Shown here: positions 9,300-18,195 of the stretch, one piece after another
How the letters are laid out: the number at the start of each line of letters is the position of its first letter
Position numbering within the stretch: position 1 is the stretch's first letter
Source: Nesterenkonia cremea
GTDB lineage: Bacteria > Actinomycetota > Actinomycetes > Actinomycetales > Micrococcaceae
Direction of reading: 5' to 3'
Assembly: GCF_014642675.1 (NCBI RefSeq)
Contig: NZ_BMIS01000011.1
Coordinates: 1 to 64,000 of the forward strand
DNA: 64,000 nt
Position numbers and translations under genes: made by a program
Notes under the pieces: model-generated
Databases searched by the model: none
The model's input: the letters and a program-made list of their open reading frames with translations, nothing else
Told to the model about the DNA's origin: nothing

Positions 9300-9640
9300 C
9301 AAGCACCACCTTCCCTTCTTCACATCGGAACCGCACAGATTCGAAACGGCAGGCATCTGCCCCTGTCCGCACTTCATCATGCACTATGACATTGGAAGTC
9401 TCAATCAGTACACATTGAGCTCACTCGAAGACTAACTGTGCCAGAAGGGACGAGAGCTGGGCCGACCTGCCGCTGCCCGATGCATTCACCCGTGGACCAG
9501 GTATTGATATTCACTGCATATCAGTAGCCGATGACAACGTATTTGTCGTGTCACAATCGGGGCTTTAAACTTGTCATACGTCACAGTGGCGCTGGGTGCA
9601 CACATGGGCTCAGCTCCTCGCACACAAGGAGAGGATCATC
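9300..9640. promoter_or_regulatory. catR/catA divergent control region
   Basis: This 341-bp non-coding region is AT-richer than its surroundings, especially 9500-9575. Two inverted repeats of LysR type are visible: CTCAAT-N8-ATTGAG at 9400-9419, about 100 bp above catR, and TGATAT-N7-ATATCA (the T-N11-A form) at 9505-9523, about 118 bp above catA. AAGGAGAGG at 9626-9634 is the catA ribosome binding site. Confidence 0.6.
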
Positions 9641-10492
9641 ATGACCAGTGAGGTTGAAGCCCGCGCAGCGGACTCCGGCGCGGGAGCCACCGATACGTTC
9701 CGCCAATCCGGCAAACTCCAGGGCGAGGCCGATATCCCGCCGGAGCGGGTCAACCTGTTGGCCGGCGAGCTGATCAAGGCTGCCAATGACGTCGCTGAGA
9801 AGCACGAAGTCACCTACGAGGAGTTCAACATCCTCAAAGCCTGGCTGATCCAGGTGGGTGAGGACGGTGAGTGGCCGCTCTTCCTGGACGTCTTCCTCGA
9901 ACACACTGTTGAGGATGTCAACACCCGGCACCGCGAAGGCACGAAGGGTTCGATCGAGGGCCCCTACTACGTGCCGGACGCCCCGACGATCTCTTCTCCG
10001 GCCACATTGCCGATGCGTCCGGACGAGAAGGGCACCCCCCTGACCCTGAAAGGGTCGGTGACGAGCACCGGCGGTGAAGCTCTGACCGACGCGAAGGTCG
10101 AGATCTGGCTGGCCGACGACGAGGGCTTCTACTCCCGGTTCGCACCTGGGCTCCCCGAGTGGAACCTGCGGGCGACGGTCCCTGTCGACTCTGAGGGAAA
10201 CTACGAGATCCACGGCATCAAGCCCGCCCCTTACCAGATCCCCACCGACGGGGCCACGGGAAAGCTGATCGCCGCAGCGGACTGGCACGCCTGGCGCCCG
10301 GCCCACCTGCACATCAAGGTCTCCGCACCCGGCCACGAACTGCTGACCCAGCAGCTCTACTTCCCCGGAGACCAGCACAACGACGATGACATCGCCGCAG
10401 CGGTCAAACCTGAACTGCTTCTGGACCCCCAGCCCAACGGCGAAGGCGGCGAGACCGCAGTGTACGACTACGTCCTCGACGCGCAAGCCTGA
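9641..10492 (+). CDS. catA: Catechol 1,2-dioxygenase
   Basis: This 283-aa intradiol dioxygenase cleaves catechol to cis,cis-muconate. An alpha-helical N-terminal dimer domain (LAGELIKAANDVAEKHEVTYEEFNILKAWLIQVGE) is followed by the beta-sandwich. The ferric ligands are visible as Tyr in EGPYYVP, Tyr in KPAPYQIP and two His in WRPAHLHIKVSAPGH. An upstream start at 9596 was rejected because it lacks a good ribosome binding site and conservation. Hydroxyquinol dioxygenases share the fold, but the catB/catC context supports catechol. A strong hairpin follows the stop. Confidence 0.94.
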   Translation: MTSEVEARAADSGAGATDTFRQSGKLQGEADIPPERVNLLAGELIKAANDVAEKHEVTYEEFNILKAWLIQVGEDGEWPLFLDVFLEHTVEDVNTRHREGTKGSIEGPYYVPDAPTISSPATLPMRPDEKGTPLTLKGSVTSTGGEALTDAKVEIWLADDEGFYSRFAPGLPEWNLRATVPVDSEGNYEIHGIKPAPYQIPTDGATGKLIAAADWHAWRPAHLHIKVSAPGHELLTQQLYFPGDQHNDDDIAAAVKPELLLDPQPNGEGGETAVYDYVLDAQA

Positions 10493-10520
10493 CGAGGAAA
10501 TCAAGACGGCATGTCGCCAT

Positions 10521-10575
10521 GGAGGGCGGCCCGGTCTCACGGCATCCGAACTGCCGTGAGACCGGGCCGCCCTCC
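10521..10575. terminator. 24-bp perfect hairpin after catA
   Basis: Arms 10521-10544 and 10552-10575 are perfectly complementary over 24 bp with a 7-nt loop (TCCGAAC). There is no T tract after it, so it may be a factor-assisted terminator, an mRNA-stabilising stem or a repeat element. It separates catA from the hydrolase gene. Confidence 0.7.
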
Positions 10576-10613
10576 GGCTGTCGCCTGCACTTCGCTGAAG
10601 GACCCAACAGACG

Positions 10614-11448
10614 ATGACCCGATCACCTGGACTGGAAGAACACCCCGTGATTGCTCCCAAGCTGGCCGTGACCGTCCTGCGCGCACCCGCCGAACCTGCG
10701 CGAGTGGTGGCCCTGATGCCCGGGTTGGGCACTGCGGTCTCCGGCACGTGGGACACAACGGCTGAACACCTGGCCGCCGACTCCCATGTGATCGCACTGG
10801 ATCTGCCCGGGCACGGTCGTTCGCCCGCCTGGGATGCTGCCGGAGAGGCCCCCTCCATGGAATGGCTGGCCAGGGCCACGGACGCCACCATCGAAGCAGA
10901 GTTGGAAGAGGCCGGCCTGAACGGACTGCCGCTGCACTTCGCCGGCATTTCATTGGCTGGAGGTCTGGCGCTTCAGCTGGCGCTGGACCATGCCGGACGG
11001 TTCTCATCCACAGCTGTCATCTGTTCAGCAGCGGCGATCGGCCAACCATCGGCCTGGACCCAACGTGCCGAAGCTGTGCGCTCGGACGGAACCGCGTCAC
11101 TAGCGGAAGGTGCTGCCAGCAGGTGGTTCGCCCCCCGCCTTCCCCGCCGCTGAGCCCGGGGCCGTCCACCAGCTCACCCAGACCTTGCGCGAGGCTGACG
11201 ACGAGAGCTATGCCCTGCTCTGTGAGGCCCTGGGCAGCTTCGACCTGACCGGCAGGCTGGACGAGATCAGCATCCCGGTGCTCGCGGTGGCCGGGGAGCA
11301 CGATGCGGTCACCCCAGCCGAACAGGCCGCAGCCATCGGCGCCGGAGTGCACCTTTCAACAGTCCACGTCCTCAGCGACGCCGCCCACCAGGCCCCGACC
11401 GAGAGACCCGCCGAGACAGCGAAGCTCCTCAATGACTTCCTCGACTGA
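10614..11448 (+). pseudogene. pcaD: Alpha/beta hydrolase (3-oxoadipate enol-lactonase-like), one frameshift
   Basis: The first frame has an alpha/beta hydrolase core: LMPGLGTAVSGTW oxyanion region, VIALDLPGHGRS, and LHFAGISLAGGLALQLAL in place of the usual GxSxGG elbow. It stops after RWFAPRLPRR. The second frame continues FPAAEPGAVHQLTQTL, then IPVLAVAGEHDAVTPAE (Asp) and LSDAAHQAPTERP (His). The break sits in the C run 11131-11136; removing one C gives 278 continuous codons. In the catechol pathway this enzyme would hydrolyse the CatC product to 3-oxoadipate. The nucleophile context GISLAG matches PcaD-like proteins, but other hydrolase roles cannot be excluded. Confidence 0.75.
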
Positions 11449-11700
11449 ATAAGACCTCGGATCACGCTGCTCCACCCACGGGCCGCAAGGAACACTCAGC
11501 TCGGCTTCAGCACGAAGTGAGCAATCGGCAGATACCGCTGGTGGACCTGCACGGCTATGGACTCGTTGGCCTCCGGCCCCAGACGATTCCGGCGGGACTG
11601 GAGGAGAGAACACAGGCAGCGGTGGCTGCTGTGCCCTTCACCCCCGGCCCCGCCGGACATTATTCGATGATCACCCGGTCGGCATCATCCCACCGGCCTG

Positions 11701-13290
11701 TCAGCGCCGCCCGCTGAGATTCATGTTCACGTCGTCGCCGCTGAAGAGGTCAGGCACCGTCCAACCGTCCAGGTCATATTCGGACATGCACTGCTCGACC
11801 ATGCCGTCCATCTGTTGAGTGACACCGTTGTTCATCGCGTTCATGAGCATCTCAACGCGCACATTCTCATGGTTTCCCGAGTAATTGCGCTCATAGAGCT
11901 CATGGCGGCCTCCGAACTCTGAGCCGATGGCATCCCACAGCAGCTTCATCAGCTTCACGCGGTCCACCGCCTCAATACCGTCAGAACCGCGGAGATACCT
12001 GTCCAGATAAGGCCGAATCTCCGCATTCTTGAAGTCGAACGCGCCGGACGGAAGGTAGATCAGACCGGCGGCCACATCCTGTTCGATGATCTCCTTGACC
12101 CGAGGGTAGCCCTGGGCCATGAACATCCTGTAGGCCAGTCCGTAATCCATATTCGGCAGCACAGAGCCGTGAGGGCCCTCATCAGGATTGTGCATCATGG
12201 TATCTGCGATCGCCCAGAACATGTTGCGCCAGCCGATGACCTCGCCGGCTCGCGCCTGAACCCCACGGAAATCCTTGGTGCCAGCGATCTCCAAGGCCTT
12301 CAGAAGCAGCCCGGCGATGAAATCCAGCTTGACGGCCAGACGGATGCATCCCTGGTAGGTGAATCGCTGGATGAATCCAGTCTTCGGCATGAATCCGTTG
12401 ATCTGGTCGGGATCCCCGTACGCGAAGACGTTCTCCCAAGGCACCAGAACCTTGTCGAAGATGAAGACGGCATCATTCTCATCCATCCGAGACGACAAGG
12501 GGTAGTCGAAGGGGGTCCCTGTCACGGCCGCATTCTGCGCGTAGGAAGCCCTGGAGACCAGCTTCACCCCAGGCGCGTCCATCGGAACGGTGCAGATGAT
12601 CGCGAACTCTGGCTTCTTGATGGGAAGACCATAGTGAGAGATGAAGTTGTAGTTCGTGATCGCAGAGCCGGTCGCTACGACCTTGGCACCAGATACGACC
12701 AAGCCGTTATCCGTCTCCTTCTCCACCTTCATGAAGACATCTTCGACCTGATCCGGGGAGAGATGACGGTCTACCGGTGGGTTGATGATGGCGTGGTTCC
12801 AATACAGCGCCTTCTCCTGCGACTCCTGGTACCAGCGCTTGGCGTTCTCCTCATACGGAGAGTAGAACTCAGGCATGGCGCCCAGAGTGCCCAAGAACGC
12901 CGCTTTGTAGTCCGGTGACCGGCCGAACCATCCATAGCTCATCCTGGCCCAGGTCTCGATCGCCTCTCGACTCTCCTTCAGGTCTTGGACAGAGCGCGGA
13001 ACCTTGAAGAACGGATGGGTCTTTCCTCCGCTTCCCGTATCAGTCTCCGACAACAGCTGCCCCGAGGTCTCGGGGTCATGAAATCCGTCGTACATGCGGG
13101 CCACCATGCGTATCGAGTTTCGGAACGCCGGGTGCGTGGTCACATCCTCGATCCGCTCACCGTGAAGGTAGACCTCACGTCCGTCGCGCAATGACTCGAC
13201 ATACTCTTCACCGGTCATCGGCAGCTTGGGGTTCGCCTGCGAAGTCCTCTCGGACATGCTGTCTTGCTCATGGGTCGGTTCTGCAGTCAT
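11701..13290 (-). CDS. pheA1: FADH2-dependent phenol 2-monooxygenase, oxygenase component
   Basis: This 529-aa protein is in the HpaB/4-hydroxyphenylacetate 3-hydroxylase family, which has an acyl-CoA dehydrogenase-like fold and uses reduced FAD. It shows the family start [36 protein letters not shown] and the flavin/substrate segments [11 protein letters not shown] and [14 protein letters not shown]. The length, and the flavin reductase gene directly upstream, match the two-component phenol hydroxylases (PheA1/PheA2) of Rhodococcus. 4-Hydroxyphenylacetate or chlorophenol substrates are alternatives, but the adjacent complete catechol branch favours phenol. AGGAGGAAG lies upstream of ATG 13290. 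Confidence 0.82.
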   Translation of the reverse strand: MTAEPTHEQDSMSERTSQANPKLPMTGEEYVESLRDGREVYLHGERIEDVTTHPAFRNSIRMVARMYDGFHDPETSGQLLSETDTGSGGKTHPFFKVPRSVQDLKESREAIETWARMSYGWFGRSPDYKAAFLGTLGAMPEFYSPYEENAKRWYQESQEKALYWNHAIINPPVDRHLSPDQVEDVFMKVEKETDNGLVVSGAKVVATGSAITNYNFISHYGLPIKKPEFAIICTVPMDAPGVKLVSRASYAQNAAVTGTPFDYPLSSRMDENDAVFIFDKVLVPWENVFAYGDPDQINGFMPKTGFIQRFTYQGCIRLAVKLDFIAGLLLKALEIAGTKDFRGVQARAGEVIGWRNMFWAIADTMMHNPDEGPHGSVLPNMDYGLAYRMFMAQGYPRVKEIIEQDVAAGLIYLPSGAFDFKNAEIRPYLDRYLRGSDGIEAVDRVKLMKLLWDAIGSEFGGRHELYERNYSGNHENVRVEMLMNAMNNGVTQQMDGMVEQCMSEYDLDGWTVPDLFSGDDVNMNLSGRR

Positions 13291-13347
13291 CAGTATCGCT
13301 TCCTCCTGCTGATTTGTGTTCAGATCTGGGCTGTCAGGCCTCTTCTC

Positions 13348-13947
13348 TCACGGCGACGCGCCGAAGGTGTCGAAGGCGGTGGACCCTTCGAACCACCCCA
13401 TCGCCAAACTGTCTCCTGACCCATGCCACGGGGCACCGCCGCTGAACGGTCCCACCTCTCGGAATTTTCCCGAGACGAAGAGCCGCGGGTCGACGTCGTT
13501 GACTTCCAGGGACTGGACCTCTCCGATGACGATGACGTGGTCCCCGCCGTCGTATGTTCGCCAGGGTCGACACTCGATCGTCGCGGCGTTGTCCGACAGC
13601 ACTGGAATCTCTCCGTCATCACGCCACTTCGGGGTCTTCAGCATCGGCTTGCCGGCGAAATGCAGGCAGACCTCCAGCTGAGACGCCGACATGATGTTGA
13701 TGGCGAAGGGGGCCTCCTCAAGGTATTCGGACGCCTTGTTTCCCCGAATCAGAGTCACCTGCGCCAGGGGAGGGTCCAACGACACCGCAGTGAACGCGTT
13801 GACGGTGGCCCCATGGGGCTGACCGTCAGGAGTGCGGCACGTCACCACAGTCACACCAGTGGCGAACTTGCCGAACGCATTGCGAACCTCCCTGGGATCA
13901 ATGGCAACGGACATGTCGTGCCCGTCAGACGCTGTCTTCTGTCCCAT
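13348..13947 (-). CDS. pheA2: Flavin reductase component of the phenol hydroxylase
   Basis: This 199-aa HpaC/PheA2-type flavin:NADH reductase supplies FADH2 to the oxygenase encoded 57 bp downstream. Motifs typical of the family are visible: FGKFATGVTVVTCRTPDGQPHGATVNAFTAVSLDPPLAQV at the N-terminus, ASEYLEEAPFAINIMS in the middle, and GGDHVIVIGEVQ for flavin binding. The start at 13947 could also be the internal ATG before SVAIDPREV. A GlxR-like site and the regulator gene lie upstream. Confidence 0.88.
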   Translation of the reverse strand: MGQKTASDGHDMSVAIDPREVRNAFGKFATGVTVVTCRTPDGQPHGATVNAFTAVSLDPPLAQVTLIRGNKASEYLEEAPFAINIMSASQLEVCLHFAGKPMLKTPKWRDDGEIPVLSDNAATIECRPWRTYDGGDHVIVIGEVQSLEVNDVDPRLFVSGKFREVGPFSGGAPWHGSGDSLAMGWFEGSTAFDTFGASP

Positions 13948-14010
13948 CTCGCCGTCCTCCTTCGAACCTCGATCCGGATGGCATCTTCATCGACTTCCGA
14001 ACCAAGATTA

Positions 14011-14026
14011 TGTGCCGTGCATCACA
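14011..14026. promoter_or_regulatory. Candidate GlxR/CRP-type operator upstream of pheA2
   Basis: TGTGCCGTGCATCACA fits TGTGA-N6-TCACA with one mismatch. It is about 64 bp above the pheA2 start, in the 163-bp gap between the NtrC-like regulator gene and the hydroxylase operon. Confidence 0.55.
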
Positions 14027-14110
14027 CAGTGGTGTCTCATATTGGGACAGAAGGAGTCATTGACACAGTGCTCCGACTATGCGAGCAGCACCGGCGCCGC
14101 CGGACTGATC

Positions 14111-15307
14111 TCAGCCAGCTGTGTCGATGCCATGGAGGCGCATCTTGCGGTACAAGGTTGATCGGGAGATTCCCAGCAGGCGGGCCGCCAAGCTCTTGTT
14201 TCCCTCACAGCGGCCGAGCTCATCCACGATGGCGTGATACTCCGCATGCCCCAAACCTTGAAGCTTCGCAGCGGCACCTGTAGGAAGACGCAGCGCCCAG
14301 GGCTCAATACGATTTCCCCCAGAACGCCGGTGAGCGTCCAGCAGAACCTCCTCCAGCTGCGCCACGTTGCCCGACCAATCCGCAGAGGCCAGCAGCCTCA
14401 CCACGTCGGGCGACATCCAGGGGCCCTCCACCTGACCCAACCGGGCCTTCCAGATCGCCCGGGCGACATCGTAGATATCTTCCCGACGGGCGTTCAGCAC
14501 AGGCAGTTCGACAGCGTCCCGGAAGGCCCTGCTCCACATGCGTTCCGCGAACCCCTGGACCTGCAGGGATTCGGTGGCGACCACCGGCACCTTCGCCTGC
14601 CGGGCTTTGAGGAGAGACGGGAGAAATCTGTGGACCCGATGCTCCGGAATCCTGTCCAGGTCATGGAAGAGGACAGGCCGCATCTGATCGACAGCATCAC
14701 TGAGGCGGGACAGCCACACCGGATCTCGGAACGCTTGGTCACCACGGAGGACGAGCGGGTCCATATACCGCAGCGAACCCAGCGAAAGAGACAGCTCGAT
14801 GAAGCGCCGTGCGAGGAAGTCCTTTCCCACGCCCGCTGCTCCCCTGATGCGCAACGACGGTACACCCCGCAACAACGACCTCAGCTGACCACGAATGCTC
14901 CAGGCCAAGTCGCTCTCACCCGGAAGCATCTCTTTGAGGTCGTCGCTGACCCCACTGCTGATCGTAGGTTCCTCTCGACTTGCCGGGCTCCTCCCCACCC
15001 CGACGACGGCACCCGAGATCGTGCCTGTGGCAGTCGTCGTGATCCAGTGCAGCCGAGATGTCCGCCCATCGGGAAAGGGAAGGGGCTGCCAACCGACTAC
15101 CGCCTGGCTCTGGTCGTGCGCCCATCGCCACAGTTCCTGATGGGAGAAGACCCGCAGCAGGGGAGCCGCCAGCGCGTCGGCCATCATCACGTCAGGAGTG
15201 ACGGCGAAGATACCCCCGTCCTCCCGGTCCAAGAACCACTGAAAGGCCTCGGTGATGGGAGCGTCCCGATGCAGAGGAGCTGTATACGGGTCAGCGGAAC
15301 TAGGCAT
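14111..15307 (-). CDS. NtrC/AcoR-type regulator with degenerate AAA+ domain
   Basis: This 398-aa protein has an N-terminal sensory region, a central AAA+ domain and a C-terminal Fis-type helix-turn-helix (CEGNKSLAARLLGISRSTLYRKMRLHG). The Walker A region reads RGAAGVGKDFLARRF and the Walker B region VLFHDLD. The sigma-54 contact motif GAFTGA is not present where it would be expected between them, and no complete substitute is visible. Actinobacteria generally lack sigma-54, so it presumably acts as a sigma-70-dependent regulator. Its position immediately above the phenol hydroxylase genes makes it their probable activator; phenol sensing is inference. Confidence 0.72.
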   Translation of the reverse strand: MPSSADPYTAPLHRDAPITEAFQWFLDREDGGIFAVTPDVMMADALAAPLLRVFSHQELWRWAHDQSQAVVGWQPLPFPDGRTSRLHWITTTATGTISGAVVGVGRSPASREEPTISSGVSDDLKEMLPGESDLAWSIRGQLRSLLRGVPSLRIRGAAGVGKDFLARRFIELSLSLGSLRYMDPLVLRGDQAFRDPVWLSRLSDAVDQMRPVLFHDLDRIPEHRVHRFLPSLLKARQAKVPVVATESLQVQGFAERMWSRAFRDAVELPVLNARREDIYDVARAIWKARLGQVEGPWMSPDVVRLLASADWSGNVAQLEEVLLDAHRRSGGNRIEPWALRLPTGAAAKLQGLGHAEYHAIVDELGRCEGNKSLAARLLGISRSTLYRKMRLHGIDTAG

Positions 15308-15514
15308 GGAAGACCACCGGCCTCAGGTTGCGGAGCGCCCTAGGCGAAGGGCGCTGCTGCCAACTCGATCGGGGGAACAGAGCACATTCCCCGCAGGTGA
15401 AGCGTGCGATGGCACAGTATCACCTCCGCCCGCCGCGCCCTCAGAGCGGCTCTGCCTCATGAAGAGGCCAGTCGTCAATCACACGCTCACTGTGCTCAGT
15501 GCGAGACTGGCTCC

Positions 15515-16372
15515 ATGATCAGATGCTGCGGAAGGGTGCTGCGTGGGCTGTGGGCCTCCGCCCACCCCGGCCCCACGATGGTCGTCACCACGCTCGCCGT
15601 CGCCCTTTCTGCGGCCGCCGGGCTGGGCCTCTGGCGGATCCTGCTGCTGACCGCGGCCGTCTTCATCGGCCAGCTCTCGGTGGGCATCTCCAATGACGCC
15701 ATCGACGCCGACCGGGACCGTGTGACAGGTCGGGACGACAAACCGATCGCGCGGGGAGAGGTCAGCACCCGTACGGCATGGATCGCAGCGACCGGCTGCC
15801 TGCTCCTGGCCCTGCTACTGTCCGCTCCCCTGGGCATCGGGCTGCTCGCGGCTCACGCCCTCGCCCTGGCATCGGCCTGGTCCTACAACGCAGGCCTTAA
15901 GGCGACCCTCTGGTCCGTCGCACCATTCATCATCAGCTTCGGGCTCTTCCCCTCCTTCGCCACGCTCTCGGCCCCCGAGCCGCAGATCGCCGCGCCATGG
16001 ACGTGGCTGGCCGGTGGGACGCTGGGAGCGGCCATGCACCTGACCAATGTGTTGCCAGATCTCGACGACGACGCCCGCACCGGAATCAGAGGCCTCCCCC
16101 ACCGGATCGGCGGCACACCGGCGGCTGTGCTGGCCGCGGCATCCGTGTTGGTCGGCGCGGCCGCCGTCCTCTATGGCTCCGCGGCGGACGGGATCCAGGC
16201 AGCCTCCCCCGTCTCCTGGTGGTTCTTCGGGCTCGTCGTCGCCGTCGTCCTGACCACCCTCGGCCTCACCTTCGCCGGGCGCTCCGGGCGAGTGCTGTTC
16301 CGGCTGCTCATGCTCGCCGCTCTGCTGCTGGCCGCCCAGCTGGTGGCGACCGGCGGCTCACTTGCGGGATGA
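15515..16372 (+). CDS. UbiA family prenyltransferase
   Basis: This 285-aa polytopic membrane protein has about eight helices. The first Asp-rich motif NDAIDADRDRVTGRDDKPIARG is typical of UbiA enzymes, and a second, NVLPDLDDDARTGIRGLPHRIG, lies near residue 175. These bind Mg2+-prenyl diphosphate. The start at 15515 follows GAGACTGGCTCC, a weak ribosome binding site; the longer frame is not conserved. Its end overlaps by 15 bp the convergent monooxygenase gene. With the adjacent type III PKS, methyltransferase and monooxygenase it likely prenylates a phenolic or quinol lipid rather than making menaquinone. Confidence 0.85.
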   Translation: MIRCCGRVLRGLWASAHPGPTMVVTTLAVALSAAAGLGLWRILLLTAAVFIGQLSVGISNDAIDADRDRVTGRDDKPIARGEVSTRTAWIAATGCLLLALLLSAPLGIGLLAAHALALASAWSYNAGLKATLWSVAPFIISFGLFPSFATLSAPEPQIAAPWTWLAGGTLGAAMHLTNVLPDLDDDARTGIRGLPHRIGGTPAAVLAAASVLVGAAAVLYGSAADGIQAASPVSWWFFGLVVAVVLTTLGLTFAGRSGRVLFRLLMLAALLLAAQLVATGGSLAG

Positions 16373-17497
16373 GGCGTCGGCGTCGAAGCCCATCGCATAG
16401 GCGTGGGCGAAGAGCTTCCCGGGGCCCGGAGCCAGCATCAGCCGCAACCCGTTCCGGCGAGCCGCGTTCACCCGCGCAGACGCCGGGCGCCCCAGCCGGG
16501 TGTTGAGCCCCGCCAGCCTGGCCGCCTGGCGCGCCGAGGCGACACGCCGCCGCTCCCACCGCTTCAGATCGGCCTCCGGTGCTGTCCCCGTGCCGGCCCA
16601 CTGCGCCAGCAGCGGCGCCAGCGTCACGGCGTCCAGCAGCCCGAGGTTCATGCCCTGCCCGCCGATCGGGCTGACCTCATGGGCCGCATCACCGATCACG
16701 AACAGGGCTCCGCTGCGCATCCGCGGGGCCACAAAGCGGCGCACTCCGAACTCAGTGACCGCTCCTCCGACCGGCTCTCCCCGGGCGGCCACGGCACGCT
16801 CGAAGCGGAGCTGCCGCTGCGCAGAGGCCGTGGAGGCTCCGGGCGGATCCCACACGACGAACCGCCTGTGCCGATCCGGCAGCGGGAATGACTCCATCAC
16901 CCCGTTCTCATCGAGGTGGACGACGGCGGCATCGGAATCGCTGCGCTCTGAGACCTCCACATCGGCCATCAGGTACCGGTCCGGATAGGAGCGGGCTCCC
17001 GGACTGCGGTACACCAGACCGCGCGACCGGGATCCGCCGGCGAGGACGACCACGGGAGCGCGCCGTGATCCGGCATCTGTGTGCAGCTGCACGTGTTCTC
17101 CGGCGGGACGGATCACAGTGACACCGACTCCGCGTTCAGGCTCCGGTGCCGACTGGGCGAGCACCGCCTCAGTCATCGACTGCGGCAGCGTGGCGACGAA
17201 CGGGAAACGGCACGAGAGGCGGTCGAATCGCACTGTGCCCAGCACCCGTCCCTGAGAGCGTGCCTCACCGCGGGGCACACGCCGGGCCCAACTCAGAAGC
17301 TCAGCCGTCAGACCGGACTCCTCCAGTGCGGCGAGCACGGGCGCATGCACACCGATGGCACGACTGTCGGGGCTCGACCGCTCACGCTGCTCGAGGAGTT
17401 CGACGCCGACGCCCCGGCGGCGAAGCTCCGCGGCCAACAACAGGCCCACCGGCCCGGCTCCGATGACGATCACCTCAGGCTCAGAGCTCCTATGCAC
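16358..17497 (-). CDS. FAD-dependent monooxygenase
   Basis: This 379-aa flavoprotein carries all three group A hydroxylase motifs: VIVIGAGPVGLLLAAELRRRG (FAD ADP-binding) at the N-terminus, a GGSRSRG-type middle motif, and LFVIGDAAHEVSPIGGQGMNLGLLDA near residue 280. It would hydroxylate an aromatic ring with NAD(P)H and O2. Start GTG 17497 overlaps the methyltransferase stop by 8 bp, so PKS, methyltransferase and monooxygenase form one operon. In the type III PKS pathway it would oxidise an alkylresorcinol to a hydroquinone. Confidence 0.85.
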   Translation of the reverse strand: MHRSSEPEVIVIGAGPVGLLLAAELRRRGVGVELLEQRERSSPDSRAIGVHAPVLAALEESGLTAELLSWARRVPRGEARSQGRVLGTVRFDRLSCRFPFVATLPQSMTEAVLAQSAPEPERGVGVTVIRPAGEHVQLHTDAGSRRAPVVVLAGGSRSRGLVYRSPGARSYPDRYLMADVEVSERSDSDAAVVHLDENGVMESFPLPDRHRRFVVWDPPGASTASAQRQLRFERAVAARGEPVGGAVTEFGVRRFVAPRMRSGALFVIGDAAHEVSPIGGQGMNLGLLDAVTLAPLLAQWAGTGTAPEADLKRWERRRVASARQAARLAGLNTRLGRPASARVNAARRNGLRLMLAPGPGKLFAHAYAMGFDADASSRK

Positions 17498-18182
17498 TGC
17501 CGACCCCCTCAGCGATCAGCCGAAACGCAGCCGGGGACGAGACCTTCCACTCCGTGCCCAACGCGGCAGAGAGCTCCTCCTTCCGGTAGCTGCGCCGGAT
17601 CGAACGCAACCCATCGGTCCGCAGGAAAGTGCCGGGCGACAGCGGCAGGATTCCGACCGCGTAGAGCCCGTAGGCGAGGCGTCCTCGGGCGATGTCGCTG
17701 TGGAACACGGCGGTGGAGGCGAGCGCGCGGGACGCGCTGGTGAAGTCCAGCAGCTCGGCGTCGTCCAGGTGATGGAGGACATGGTTGGAGATCACCACGT
17801 CGAAGGCATCGCCGTTCTCGATCAGGGCATCGGTGTCAGTTTGGAGAAACGTGACTCCGGGTCCCTGCCGGTCCAGAGCAGCCTGGTGGGCTCGCGGATC
17901 AGGGTCGGCACCGGTCCAGCGCACCTCCAGTCCGTCCTGCGCGGCCAGCCGCGCCAGCCGCGTGATGACGTCACCGCCGCCGGAGCCGAGGTCCAGCACA
18001 CGCGCCGGCCGGTCGAGCTCGGCCAGAATATGCCGCAGCCGAGTGCGATAGATCCTGTCCCAGCCGGAGATCAGCCGGTTGACGATCCCGAACCGACGCA
18101 GCGTCGCCTGCAGGCGCTCGGGATCACAATCGGGGTCGTCCATGATCTCGCGCAGCTGATGGTCGCGCTCGGAGAGATTCAT
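17490..18182 (-). CDS. Class I SAM-dependent methyltransferase
   Basis: This 230-aa protein has the SAM-binding motif ARVLDLGSGGGDVITRLAR near residue 65, the acidic TGADPDPRA motif II, and DVVISNHVLHHLDDAELL for post-motif IV. It is the kind of methyltransferase that acts on alkylresorcinol/phenolic products in type III PKS clusters. ATG 18182 or GTG 18188 are both possible starts; the upstream PKS gene ends 7-13 bp away. Confidence 0.82.
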   Translation of the reverse strand: MNLSERDHQLREIMDDPDCDPERLQATLRRFGIVNRLISGWDRIYRTRLRHILAELDRPARVLDLGSGGGDVITRLARLAAQDGLEVRWTGADPDPRAHQAALDRQGPGVTFLQTDTDALIENGDAFDVVISNHVLHHLDDAELLDFTSASRALASTAVFHSDIARGRLAYGLYAVGILPLSPGTFLRTDGLRSIRRSYRKEELSAALGTEWKVSSPAAFRLIAEGVGSA

Positions 18183-18195
18183 CGGCACCCCGGGC

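Noticed and set aside
11449..11700. Possible small gene between the hydrolase and pheA1
   Set aside because: A 66-codon frame (11517-11717) has no motif and runs into pheA1; the gap is best seen as a convergent intergenic stretch.
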